Made by a program: the position numbers and the translations under genes
Shown: piece after piece, positions 31,351 to 44,700 of the stretch
How positions within the stretch are numbered: position 1 is the stretch's first letter
How the letters are laid out: each line of letters starts with the position of its first letter
Assembly (NCBI GenBank): GCA_921293015.1
Contig: OV121087.1
Coordinates: forward strand, 36,191,235-36,255,234
Direction of reading: 5' to 3'
Length of the DNA stretch: 64,000 nucleotides
From: Phorcus lineatus
Taxonomy: Eukaryota > Mollusca > Gastropoda > Trochida > Trochidae
The notes under the pieces: generated by a model
What the model saw: only the letters and a program-made list of their open reading frames with translations
The model's database searches: none
Told to the model about the DNA's origin: nothing

Positions 31351-32060
31351 GAAACCCTCTTTTGTGATAGGTTAGTTATTATTTGGAATATCGTCTTACA
31401 GAAACACTCTATTCTGATAGGTTAGTTGCTAATTGGACTATCATCTTACAGAAACACTCTATTCTGATAGGTTAGTTATTATTTGGAATATCGTCTTACA
31501 GAAACACTCTATTCTGATAGGTTAGTTGCTAATTGGATTATCATCTTACAGAAACACTCTATTCTGATAGGTTAGTTGCTATTTGGACTATCATCTTACA
31601 GAAACACTCTATTCTGATAGGTTAGTTATTATTTGGAATATCGTCTTACAGAAACACTCTATTCTGATAGGTTAGTTGCTAATTGGATTATCATCTTACA
31701 GAAACACTCTATTCTGATAGGTTAGTTGCTATTTGGACTATCATCTTACAGAAACACTCTATTCTGATAGGTTAGTTATTATTTGGAATATCGTCTTACA
31801 GAAACACTCTATTCTGATAGGTTAGTTACTATTTGGACTATCATCTTACAGAAACACTCTATTCTGATAGGTTAGTTGCTATTTGGACTATCATCTTACA
31901 GAAACACTCTATTCTGATAGGTTAGTTACTATTTGGACTATCATCTTACAGAAACACTCTATTCTGATAGGTTAGTTACTTTTTGGACTATCATCTTACA
32001 TAAACACTCTATTCTGATAGGTTAGTTACTATTTGGACTATCGTCTGACAAAAACACATT
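31351..32060. repeat. 50-bp tandem array, 14 copies
   Basis: The unit begins GAAACACTCTATTCTGATAG and recurs every 50 bases from 31351 to 32001, with a partial last copy. Variants such as 'gttgctaattgga' and 'gttattatttgga' alternate, showing expansion in two- or three-unit blocks. Each unit holds GATAG and ATTGG (reverse CCAAT). It lies just upstream of gene A. Confidence 0.95.
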
Positions 32061-32183
32061 CAGATGTCCCCTTATTTCTTTCTTTCCTTATTTCTTTAGG
32101 TATATAATAAGCCCAAAATCTTATGTAAAACGCAGGTAACTGATGGCCAAGATTTTCCCTTGGCGGCGCTTGGCGCTCTGGAA

Positions 32184-32520
32184 GCAAATCCTCGAATAAT
32201 TGCCTGGCGATATTATTTAAAATTTAATCAACTATTTGAGCACTTGTAACCTACAAGCCATTATTTTTTCGATGCTTCAATACGCAATTCTCTTCAATCA
32301 AAAAAGCGTTGGGGTTTAAATTGCTTATTATGGAAATCGTTATAGAAGTAAATATAATTACAATATCATATATGCATTTGCTTAAAACAAGAGGTATTTG
32401 CAGAAGGGAGATACTCACACGTTTGATATATACATTTTTTAACTTCAACCCGGCGATAACTTATCTTGGCGGGGGCGTTAATTCAAGTTTATTGTATACA
32501 AATAAAACATTTACGTAAAC
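32184..32520. mobile_element. Related copy of the TACCGTAAATCC-type MITE
   Basis: AAATCCTCGAATAATTGCCTGGCGAT-like text (only the first bases are quoted; the match extends into 'attattta') parallels the left side of the MITE at 13702. The right side includes 'cggcgataacttatcttggcgggggcg' split by changes, and ends near TTTACGTAA at about 32511. The ends are less well kept than in the 13.7-kb copy. It sits immediately upstream of the truncated first exon of gene A. Confidence 0.4.
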
Positions 32521-32646
32521 ATTGATAAATCAATTACATACTGCAAACAAATAGCAAACAATCAAAGCCGATTAACGTCCTTCTGTAAACATATAAGCAT
32601 CACGTTGAACTCGCATGTTCAGGCATAAATAACGAAAGCAATAATT

Positions 32647-32730
32647 AACATCAGCTCAGATTTGACGGTCAACTTCAAGAATCTCACGTTAATATTTCAA
32701 AGGAGCGAGCACAAATCTCGCATGAACAAG
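32647..32730 (+). CDS. Gene A exon 1' (partial)
   Basis: This matches the second half of gene B exon 1 (NISSDLTVNFKNLTLI, then EHKSRMNK) and ends AACAAG before GTATTA. The signal peptide and the N-terminal CxxC part are missing. The in-frame TAA just upstream means this exon cannot simply extend left; its true 5' border is unknown. Confidence 0.65.
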
Positions 32731-35700
32731 GTATTAAATGTTAATAAATTTTCATATGTGAATTTAGTCTTGAGCATGTGAAAACTTTTAATTCTTTTTT
32801 CAAAACTCTTATATAAAAATCGACATTTTTGTTTGTCACTTAATTTTAAAAATATTTAGGCAAAAGGAATATTGTTTCAAATATAGATTTTTTTAAAGTG
32901 TATATTTGAAAAATGAGATCTTTTCTTAGAACGTTAGATCCATTTCTATACGACATAAGCACTGGAAGAAGGTGAACTTAGGTGAACTTAGGTGCATTAA
33001 GGCGAACTTCCTTCTCGGTTGAAGTTGTAGCTTCTTTGTTATCATTTTAGCTCTTGAAAGATGGCTGCAACACGAAAATGGTGAACTGTCACAAAACAAA
33101 GAGACGATCGCCGATTAAGGAAGAGTACAGAACAGGTAATAATATCAAGGATTTAGTCACAGTTCCTTCTATTTATTTGATGATGATATATCAACCCTTA
33201 AAACAGGATTTTTACGTTGAAAAAACATGCATAACTTCATTTTACCTTAAATACTCAAAGAAAATAAGGTTTGGCATGTACTCAAAGATGCTTTAAACCG
33301 ACGATAAGTGTCTTTCAAAACGTTTGTGGCAAATGTGTATCTATCAGTTTTAATATTAGTAAAAGTATATATTTTCAAAGACAAAAAGGAAAGCGGCTAA
33401 AATACAGATTCTTCTCAGTAAACTACAACTAGTTTTGCAATATTTTATATTAATATTTTCTTAATTGATATTTGAATACACAATATTGAAGTCATTGCTA
33501 ATGGACACAATTACGGCTATAATTCCTTGTATTTAAAAAATAAATAATTCATAATAAATAGGTCATAACTCACAAGCAAAGATCTGTTACATCCAATTTC
33601 GTTGTCCATGGCAACCATTCGTAAGTGTCCTGTTCAGTATGGAGATCAAGACTGTTTAGCTAAAAGTGTCCTGTTCAGTATCGAGATCCAGACTGTTTTG
33701 CCAAAAGTGTCCTGTTCAGTATCGATATCAAGACTGTTTAGCCAAAAGTGTCCTGTTCAGTATCGAGATCCAGACTGTTTAGCCAAAAGTGTCCTGTTCA
33801 GTATCGAGATCCAGACTGTTTAGCCAAAAGTGTCCTGTTCAGTATCCATATCAAGACTGTTTAGCCAAAAGTGTCTTGTTCAGTATCGATATCCAGACTG
33901 TTTAGTCAAACGTGTCCTGTTCAGTATCGAGATCAAGACTGTTTAGCCAGAAGTGTCCTGTTCAGTATCCATATCAAGACTGTTTAGCCAAAAGTGTCTT
34001 GTTCAGTATCGATATCCAGACTGTTTAGCCAAAAGTGTCCTGTTCAGTATCGAGATCAAGACTGTTTAGCCAGAAGTGTCCTGTTCAGTATCCATATCAA
34101 GACTGTTTAGCCAAAAGTGTCTTGTTCAGTATCGATATCCAGACTGTTTAGTCAAACGTGTCCTGTTCAGTATCGAGATCAAGACTGTTTAGCCAGAAGT
34201 GTCCTGTTCAGTATCCATATCAAGACTGTTTAGCCAAAAGTGTCTTGTTCAGTATCGAGATCAAGACTGTTTAGCCAGAAGTGTCCTGTTCAGTATCGAG
34301 ATCAAGACTGTTTAGCCAAAAGTGTCCTGTTCAGTATCGAGATCAAGACTGTTTAGTCAAAAGTGTCCTGTTCAGTATCGAGATCAAGACTGTTTAGCCA
34401 GAAGTGTCCTGTTCAGTATCGAGATCAAGACTGTTTAGTCAAAAGTGTCTTGTTCAGTATCGAGATCAAGACTGTTTAGTCAAAAGTGTCCTGTTCAGTA
34501 TCGAGATCAAGACTGTTTAGTCAAAAGTGTCCTGTTATCTGAAACAATGAACCTTGGGAAAACCTTTTTCATCAAGGATTAAAACTTGAAGTGTGATTGG
34601 GCAAAATCAATGCCGCTAGAAAACAAACAGAACATTGTTACAGAAATTTACTATGTTTTTACAGTTTCTAAGTAAGTCAGCTTTCGATTTCATTTTAAAT
34701 CATAGCGAGGGACTAAAGTGTGTTAACTGTTCATTTATGTTGTGCCTCGGTTCGCTTCACAAATGTTAAAATTTTGTTTCAAAGCCACAGGTTCAATTTT
34801 GCAAGGCAAATTTTAATGCGCTACAGCTAAATAGATAATTACTAACATCAACATTTCTCCTTACGTTTGTAAGATATTTCAGAATTCTATGTACATTCTA
34901 GCCCTAATATTGTAATTCTAAACATCCTATTATTCCCCTTTGTTTAACGACAGGGCTTACAACGTCAAAGTCATGATGCAGAACACATGCCATTTCTAAG
35001 CTGAAAATGCAATGAAAATATCTCATGCTTTCCCTCTTCAAATACAGCAAGAACATAAAAAGGTGATTAACTCAATTAGAAATGCGTCTTTCATAAGTAT
35101 CGGCTATGCAAATAATAGATTCGATTTAATAATGTGCACTTCGTGAATTTTTGGCCGAGTTGAATCGGCGGGCGCCGATAAGTAGCGTCACCTAAACTGT
35201 AAACGGGCATAAAAATTTAAATAATTGCAAACGCAACAGGATAGATTCTTGATGGTGGTCACCTTTATGCTCTGCAAGAATAATTAGATAAAATCTAGCT
35301 GCATTGCAGAGGTAAGCCAATGACTTTAACTATTACCTATGCGTTTCTTTTTCTGAATCTGTTTTCATCTCATGACATACATGTTAATAAGCAAAAATAT
35401 GTGGTCGTTTTCCAGTGACAGCCCTAACCTTCTTCAATCAAAGAAAGGAAATCCAAGTAAAAGAGATATATTGTGATAAACTGAGATCACACAGTCACTT
35501 ACGTGCCATCGACCCATTCAACGGATATCTATATTATACTCATGGACATAAAACAATCGTAAGGGACGCATTCAAGGGGAAGAACAAATACTCTATGAAA
35601 GGTATGCTGAAACATGGAAAAATCTTAAATATTTTGTTTTAAATCATCGGTGCTTCCTCTGGAAGACATATGAGATTATTCCATATGGCTTTGGCCTGAT

Positions 35701-38700
35701 GCTTGATCAAAGGAACACATCACAGAGAACTAGATACGAATATTCGTGGGACGACACTTCCTCTTCACTAAGCTATGCAAAAGTATATATGCACTTCGAA
35801 TCAATCTCAGTAAATTAAGATCTCAGTCTACGCTTAGCGAAGATCACAGACCCTACAAGATCTATTTACTAATAGAGTTCGAATCAAGGTAGAGTCAATA
35901 TTTTGAAATTTTTATTTCTCGGAACACGGTCGATTTTAATCAGACTGGTTCCCAACTAGCCAATCAGCGACTTTGCACAACATGCTTGGGCTAGTGTCGA
36001 TCTCGATGTAGTTTAAGTTCTGATCTTCGTACTCGGAAAATTGAAAATATCGATCACAAATATTTGCTTCCATGTCCTCTTAAATTATTCAAATTTTGTA
36101 TCAAATCTCCAATAGCTAAATATGTTTGTTGAAAAGATCCAAGCACATTTTATAACGAAACATACTGAATGACGCACTACATAATGTAAGACTAATTTAA
36201 GACCAACTGAAAAAGCCCTTTTGTAGGTATATAGGTTACATAAACGTTCTCTCTTTCATCTACTATACTAGAAGAACGCAATTTGAATTCGATACAATAT
36301 ATAACCATGCTGATACTACTGCTGATTGTTTTCAGCTACATTTTAAAAACGTGGAAAATCAAAGTGTTTTGCTTGATAGGGAAGCATTTTAAGATGTTTT
36401 CACAAAATCGTCGTTTAGAAAAAATGCATAGCAACTTTCAAATAAGAGGAAGCATAAAAGAATGTGGTATCATAGGCATAAAATATATACGTTGTTCCAA
36501 AACATGGCGCAAAATGTTGAGGCATAAAAGGCTATTTTTTGGTATATATTGATTTTGCATGGAAAGTAAGCCATTTAATTCCACAGCTGAGAGGCGAAAC
36601 GGAAATGGTATTGTTGCAACTGTTGATCGCGATCTGCAGTTGCCTAATATTCAAACTTTCAGGAGAACACCTTATAAAATCCCATTATCAAGTTGCCTTT
36701 TGACCAATTCCGCCAAAATGAGCCTGACACACTTATGCATCTCAGATTTCTAACTGAAACCTTTCTGAAGCCAATCTTAGGTCTCCCGACATTGAAATTG
36801 CCATCTTTGGTCTTTTTTAGACCACGCACTCTTTCCAAACGAACTTGTAAGAATCGTGAATAAGTGAGTTTTCCACCAAGAGGGTGAGAAATCATTCCTG
36901 TTTTGTCAAGTTATGCAATCGCTCTCTGTGGTTTTAGAAAGTCAAGAACCGGAAACTAAGAAACTTCAGAATAGTCTCGTGCGGTGAACAATTTCGTCTT
37001 TATCGACAAGGTGGTGTCATAATAATGTATACCGTTGGGGAAAAGGAACATTTACCCGAAATGTCTTTCAAGCAGTAAACAGAAATGGGTGAGTCAGTGT
37101 CAATGTGGGAAGGGCAATAACCTTTCCTCTATGATTCCCTCACTGTTTCAGTGGGAAAATATGTACATCAATAACATCGTTGGACGTCAACTGACTTCGT
37201 TTATTGACCGACAGAGGGAGTTGCATACGGATTATACACATGCATCATGCGTCAAACGTCATTGTCGACTACATTACCAATTCCAACTTAAAAGTCGCGC
37301 AATTTTATTTATATTTGTTCCCATAATTATTTACAGGCAGAATTGATTGCACATATACATGAACACACAGGGTCCAATAATACATCGATATCAAGCTTTG
37401 GTACAATTTTGGCAAATGAATTCGCCATTAATAAGTACACTTCAATCATTAAAGATTGGGAAAAGGGGGAACCATTTTGAAAAGTCGCGCAATAACCCAT
37501 ATGAACACCAGAATAAATCCTTATAAAACACTAGTAGATGTTTTTGGTCTTTCATTCATTTTGCTAAAAGGATGCGAAGAGAGTATTGCTGAAAATGGTA
37601 GCCGTACAGAGTGCTGGTTTTGACGCTAGGAGGTTTTGAGAATTAGTTGCCAGTAACGCGGGTCTAATGGTAAGTTTTCTTTCGATATTTTTGTGCATTA
37701 CGTTAAAAAAGCGCATTCATAAACTTAAACACATTTTTTCATGTGAATCACTTATTACGTGCAAAGTTCATATGTTTTGCGATGCGATTTTATTGAAATA
37801 TGACCTGCACCCAATTTGAAACACATCGTGTTTGGAACCGCGGAGAAGATCCTTGATGACGTAACAATAATCTTCTTAGGCCAGTACACTAAGGCAGTCA
37901 ATCAAGCCAATTGAATATAGAGGTCAAACTGAGGTCTGGCGGCTTTACTTACCTGGCCTTGTGGGATCTTATGTTTCATTTTAATGAGATTGTACTGGGT
38001 ATATTCATAAAATTGGTGATTTATAAAATTTTTCTCTCATCGGAATCAGTCATTATTTAAATATTGATACATACATACATATATACATACATATATACAT
38101 ACATACATACATACATACATACAAACAAACACCAACATATTTACATACATACATATATACACGAACACATTTTTCATACATACATACATACAAACACGAA
38201 CACTTTATTACATACATACATACATACATACATGCAGACAGATAGATAGAGACAGATAAACACGTTTATACAGTTGATATTATCATGCAGGGGCAGCTCA
38301 TGACGTGATACTGTCTCCAGGAGAAGACAGATTAATCTACAGTAACTTCCGGTCGGGATTGTTCACTAGCAAGAAGAACTTCCGGTCTAAATCAAAGCTG
38401 ATGAATAAAGATGCTCTCTCTGAAGTGATTTTGGTCAGGAATATCGACGAAATGCTTAGGTAACTATACCGCCATTAATGACTGTAATATCCGAGTCATT
38501 TCTACATGGTTATTTTCATGAATATTTATGACACAAGATGTACTAGTTAGGAGTTGTTTGTATGAGTTCATTTAAATTCCTTGTAAACAGTTATAGATCT
38601 TAATATCTGACATTTTAAACTCTTTGTTTTATCAAAAATTTTGAACATTGAAATCACACTCTCCCGTCTATTTTATCTTTATAAACGTAAACCATTCAGA

Positions 38701-41700
38701 AAAAAGGAAACGCAAAAGATTTTTTTTAAATATATTTTTCTGATTTAAGAAAAAAATATAATACAAGTCGAACAGTAAGAAAGTGAAAATTCACATGTCA
38801 ATAGACAACGAGTTTGAAAACAGTATTTTATCAGTATTATGATATTTTCTTGTGTACCGTAATCAAAAGGTGGTGTCACAGTCTGACCTCTTGTAAGGTA
38901 AACATTGGCAGTATATTGTTTGCTTGCCATTATGCCGGCAATGCCTGAATAAGACTACGAAGTCGTTCTTACTATTTCAGCATTATTCTGCTCAATCGTT
39001 GACGTGTCTTAGGCGTATTTTGACGTTGACGTAAACGTTTTAGTGAATTAATGAATTGTTTATTTACGTGTCACGCATGAAATTACAAGGTGTAAATACA
39101 CATGAATATACACGATAAAAGTATTATGCCGGGCCTCAATAGGCCGAAGAGACACGGTGAAAATCATATATGTATAAATAAATAATAAAAGTAATATCAC
39201 AGAAATATATCACAGAATATATATGTAAATTGTTGATAAAATAATTACTTATGTGTGCTAGTTGCGAAACATTTGCGACGATAAGACATTTTAAAACACA
39301 TTAAACCTAATTTTGATAAATAGAGTTTAGAAGATAACAGAAAATGGAATTTAAAATCTAAAGTATTACAAATAAAAGAGTTGTTATTAAAAATCGTAGG
39401 TAAAACAGAAAGACGTATATCACTATAAAAAGGGCGCTGTAAAAGAAAATGGTTTTCGTCCTCGACGCAAGAGTGGGAGCAATATTTACAAAGTATCTAG
39501 TCAGGTGGGATGGGAGGGGTGTTATATATCTGCCCGTTTCAATTTCCAGTTTTAAAGATCCACATCGTAACGAGGCTAGTGTGGATCGCTTGAAACGTGG
39601 GAGGCTGAGGTAACATTCGGTGTTTATAGTAGTTTTAAAAGTCTTGTAAGTTCTCAGTTTTGATATCGTTATTTTAGTTTACCCCTTTAGATTTCTGTTA
39701 GGTTAAAGCTGGTGATCGGAAAGGTCATGTCAAGATATTGACGTTAGGATTAACAAGGTACTGGACCATGTAGTATGGTGTATCTGGAGAAGCGTCATCA
39801 CGTCATCAACTCCCTCTGTCGGTTCATAATCGGTAGCAACTATTACAACTCCCTCTGTCGGTCAAAATCGGGAGCAGGAGACGTTCAAGGACTTGTTTAT
39901 GAACATGGTTGCTGGTAAATTCAGCTAAACCACTTCTTAATCAGATCTTTGTATACAATGGCATAAATGCATCATACTGTCTCAGTTGAATTCGTCGACC
40001 TTTTCAATGCAATAAGAGACAAAAAGTTCCTTGGTAAATGTTTCGTTAGCCACAGTGTTGATCCCTACGAGGTATCCATTCTCAGTAATTATACCCCCGC
40101 CTTACAGCGTAAGCGGGGGTATATAGCGTTCATTCTGTCCGTCCGTCTGTCCGTCTGTCCGTCTGTCCGTCTGTCTGTCTGTCCGTCTGTCTGTCTGTCC
40201 GTCTGTCCGTCTGTCCGTCCGTCACAAATCTTTGTCCGGAGCATATCTCCTAAACTATACATGCTAGCTTCACCAAACTTCATACACTTATCAACCATGA
40301 TCCTTAGATGTGCCTTTTGAGGGTTAGACCAACAAATGATTTTTATTTTTTGCAGTTTCCATGGAAACATGACTAAAACAGTGACTCTATGACCAAGTCC
40401 TTTGTCCGGAGCATATCTCCTAAACTATACATGCTAGCTTCACCAAACTTCATACACTTATCAACCATGATCCCTAGATGTGCCTTTTGAGGGTTAGACC
40501 ACCAAATGATTTTTATTTTTTGCGGTTTCCATGGAAACATGACTAAAACAGTGACTCTATGACCAAGTCCTTTGTCCTGAGCATTAATCCTAAACTATAC
40601 ATACTATCTTCATCAAACTTCATACACTTATAAAACATGATCCCTAGATGTGATTTTGAGGGTTAGACCAACAAATGATTTTTATTTTTTGCGGTTTCCA
40701 TGGAAACATGACTTAAACAGTGACAAAGTCCTTTGTACGGAGTATATCTTCATAACTATACATGCTATCTTTACCAAACTTCATACACTTATCAACCATG
40801 ATCCATTGATGTGCCTTTTGAGGGTTAGACCAACAAATGATTTTTATTTTTTTTGCGCTTTCCATGGAAACATGACTAAAACAGTGAATTTATGACTAAG
40901 TCCTTTGTCCGGAGTATATCTTCTAAACCGTACATGCTATCATCACCAAACTTCATACACTTATCCATATTGGTGCGTCTCTTGAGGGTAAGACCAAAAA
41001 ATTATTATTTTTTTTGCGTTTTACATGGAAACGTTACTAAAACAATGACTATCTGACAAAGTGCTTTTTCCTGAGCATATCTTCTAAACTATACATGCTA
41101 GCTTCAACAAACTTAATACACTTATCAACCATGATCCCTAAGTGAGCTTTTTGAGGGTAAGACCAACAAAGAAAGCCAGACTATAGTTTGAAGCGGGGGT
41201 ATGTGAGCTGTGCTCACTTCTTTACTTGTTTAATATTTCAACGTCTCGTTTTTGAAGCTACCAATTACATCAATTAATTCAATGGACAATGGAATATTTT
41301 GAAGGTTTTTTACAAGTTACAACCATTGAAGGATTGCCTAATTTTTTAGATATATGTTATTAGATATGTTTCTAATCATTGTGGCACATCAGCCAGTGCA
41401 AAGCTCAGTTAGTTCTTATTGTAGTTCAGCAGCAGAGGGCGCGGCTTAAAGAATGGATGGGTGACCTAGGCATTGCTTGATAAACTGACATTTAAATCGA
41501 CTCTGGGAAACAAGTTGTAAAACTGTGTTGTCACCCTTGGAAGGTGACTTAGCTCGAAGTGACTCTGTTCACCATGCATTAACTTTCGATTTTTCACAAT
41601 TTCGCCTTTCTGATGTACAGTACGTACCATTATCTAAGTGTGGGCGGAGCAGAATGTAAATTGAACACGTATAATCTCGAATTTTCCGAAAATCTCCCCA

Positions 41701-44700
41701 TCATGGACATTCCGAAACACTTTTGTAAAAGAAAAGGATCTTCCTACAAAGTGGGTAAAAAATATTGACTTTTCAAAATCTCATTTAATCCATCTGAATG
41801 TAGTTCAACTAAGAGTTTGATCATATTTTTGGGATCGCAGAATCGTTTGATCTCCAACAGACAAACGAGCTCTTTGAAATAAGATTTCACATGAAATATT
41901 TATATTGAAGAGTAAAAATATGAACAAAAGTGGGAACATTTAGAACCCATTCATTTGAACAAGTTGGAAAGGAAATGTGTAATACAATTTCAACGATAAG
42001 TATTATACACATCTATATATTTTGAAAAAAAATGTTTTGTGATAACGTAACTTTAATTAATTGTATAAAATTAAATATGAACAAAAAGGCCAGCAGTTAT
42101 CAAGCCTTAGTCGTCTTCATAATTAAAACTCTATCTCTTTATTTGATGACATGAAAATCTGTTAAATCGGATTCTTGACAAACATTACCACAAAACTATA
42201 CTTGAATATTGCAAACTCATCTATGGAAAGAGGCAATTTTCCGAATCAGTGAACAATTTCTAAAAAGTATAAGATTTTCTATGGAGATTTTTTTTTTTTT
42301 TAATATAGGAGTAATTTATCACGCCCCAGATTAAATACAAATAACATATTTATTCACTAAATCCAAAATAACTTTGAGCTTAGTTGCGAATATTGGAACA
42401 TTATTATCTAAATGTACCATGATCGACTTGGCGAACTTCTACAAAAAAATTGCCAAAACCATTGAAAACTCAAAATGGGATAAGGTTATTATTTTCTAAA
42501 CAACTCCAAAGAACTTTTTCCAAAATATAAGATATTCAGCTTTGTTTTGAAATTAATTGCTTCGAATGTTTTTATTTTTCGGATAAAAATATGAAAATAT
42601 TTTATTATAGACTTTAGTTATAACACATATCTTCACAAAATGAAAAAAATAATGTCATGCTTTGTTGCGTCTAATGCAAAATTATTCTTAAAAAATTTCC
42701 AGGTTCGACTTTATTCAATTGTGGGGAGAAACTGACGGCCTTTGACATGTCCACTAAGAAGGAACTGACCAGCCATGCGAAGCATTGCTCAAGATGCGCT
42801 GTTCATGGTTCATCAATTCTGTGTTCCTTCTTTTGTGTGGCCAAAAAGTTGTGTCTGTAAGTTGGAATTTAATATTAGAGCGTGCGAAGTTGCATTCTCT
42901 CCCAACAGAGGTAGGTTCGTCATTTATTGCTATACAAGGAATTTATGACGGAGCTAATTCTGTTGGGAGAGAATGGCGAAGGTGCAAGAAAGACTAGAAC
43001 ACAAGCTTAAACAACCGGTAACCTCGACTTCATCACTTCTCGATTTTCGTTCAAAGATTGTTCAACAAAATAAGAACTGGGCTTGATTTTTGGTTATTTG
43101 TTCAAAAAACAACATTATTTGGCCGTTCATTAAGACAGCGTAATTATCGGCTATGAAAACCCACCTGGGCTTACTGCCATAAAATTCGCGTGGTTGTGAC
43201 GTAATAAACAGACTGTACAGAGTGGCGCATCAACTGAAACACCGCCTTAATTAACACAGCTTTCATTACCAAACTAAACATATTTGAGCAGCGACCTTTG
43301 ACGCACTATACAATATTGTAATCGGACATTCATATGTTCCAAAGAAAATAGTGAAATATGTTTGTTGTAATATAAACTTTAAGCCTATCTTTTGCAAACT
43401 GGTCCAAATAAACTAACCGGTTGATTTTTTATGTGGCGTTAGTTGTAATGCAGCTGTTCTTCCTCTTTATATGATACAGCTGCGCAACAAAAGTTTGTTT
43501 CACTGTGTAAGAACTCCTATGTTTCCCATCATTTTTCGGGGTTTTTTTTCAAGTTTAATTAGTCCACGTTTATTAGCAAAATACTTTTCAGTAAAAACTT
43601 TCAGATCATTTTGCACTATTTTTACACTACACCCATCAGGGACAACCCTCAAAAGGTTCATCTTGAGATCATGGTTGATAAGTGTATTAAGTTTGTTGAA
43701 GCTAGCATGTATAGTTTAGGAGATATGCTTAGGGAAAAGCACTTTGTCATTGAGTCATTGTTTTAATCGTTTCCATGGAAACGGGGTTGCCCCAAAAGTG
43801 TCCGGCCTGAATATAAAAACATGCCTGAAACGCAACCATACTGTGCGTGCATGAAGAGCATTCATTGACGTGTTAATTGTATGAAAATCACGAGATGCAT
43901 ACTCTTCAATTGCATATAATAGCCTGTCATTCAAGGGTACCCTCACATCTTTTACCGAAATGGAGAAAGAAGTATGTAGGGCTGCTATCAAATATCTGAG
44001 TTTACAAAAATACACTCCAAAGGAAAATCATGTGGTTAGGAGACTCTGCTGCACCATACAGCACCATTAAACATTGGTGTGCTGAATTTAAACGGGGTAG
44101 AGTAAGCACTATAAAGACGAGCCCCGTCCTGGTCGTCCATCTGATGTCACCACATTTGAAAACATTGAGGCTGTTCTTGACACAATAATGCAAGACAGGC
44201 GAGTGATTATCATATACTTAGCTGTTCCTCATCGAATCAGTTAAACATCAGTTGAACGAATTATATATGAACATTTACATATGAAAAAGGTATCAGCACG
44301 CTGGGTCCCCAGAATGTTATCAGTGGACCAAAAGCGAAAACGTGTCATGGTCAGTCAACAACTTCTTGAGGAGTATCGCGCAGATCCAGAATCATTTTTT
44401 CCCTCAAGTCGTTACTCAACATGAAACCTGGGATCACCATTTTGACCCTGAGACAGAAAGCCAAAGCATGCAATGGAAACACAGCACATCACCCACCCCT
44501 AAAAAGTTCAAATCTAGTTCCTCCAGTCGGAAGGTCATGACATCCGTTTTCTGGGACTCACAGGGTGTAATAATGATTGATTATTAGTGCAAATATATTC
44601 TTTTCTGTTACAGATATATGATCAAGTTCAACTCAGCGGGATACGAAATGAAAAGAATATCCTTTCCTAATGAATTCAAATACTCCCAATTCGTTGGGAT

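Noticed and set aside
33602..33823. 73-codon frame with repeated SVLFSIEIQTV-type units
   Set aside because: It is a translation of the 41-bp tandem array.
31351..34536. CRISPR-like arrays
   Set aside because: The repeats are head-to-tail with no unique spacers and the setting is a eukaryotic genome. These are minisatellites.
36283..37346. Several 60-100-codon frames in gene A intron 3
   Set aside because: No domain, no paralogue in gene B's intron, and low-complexity or AT-driven composition.
38064..38249. Tyr/Thr/His-rich 61-codon frame
   Set aside because: It is a translation of the CATA microsatellite.
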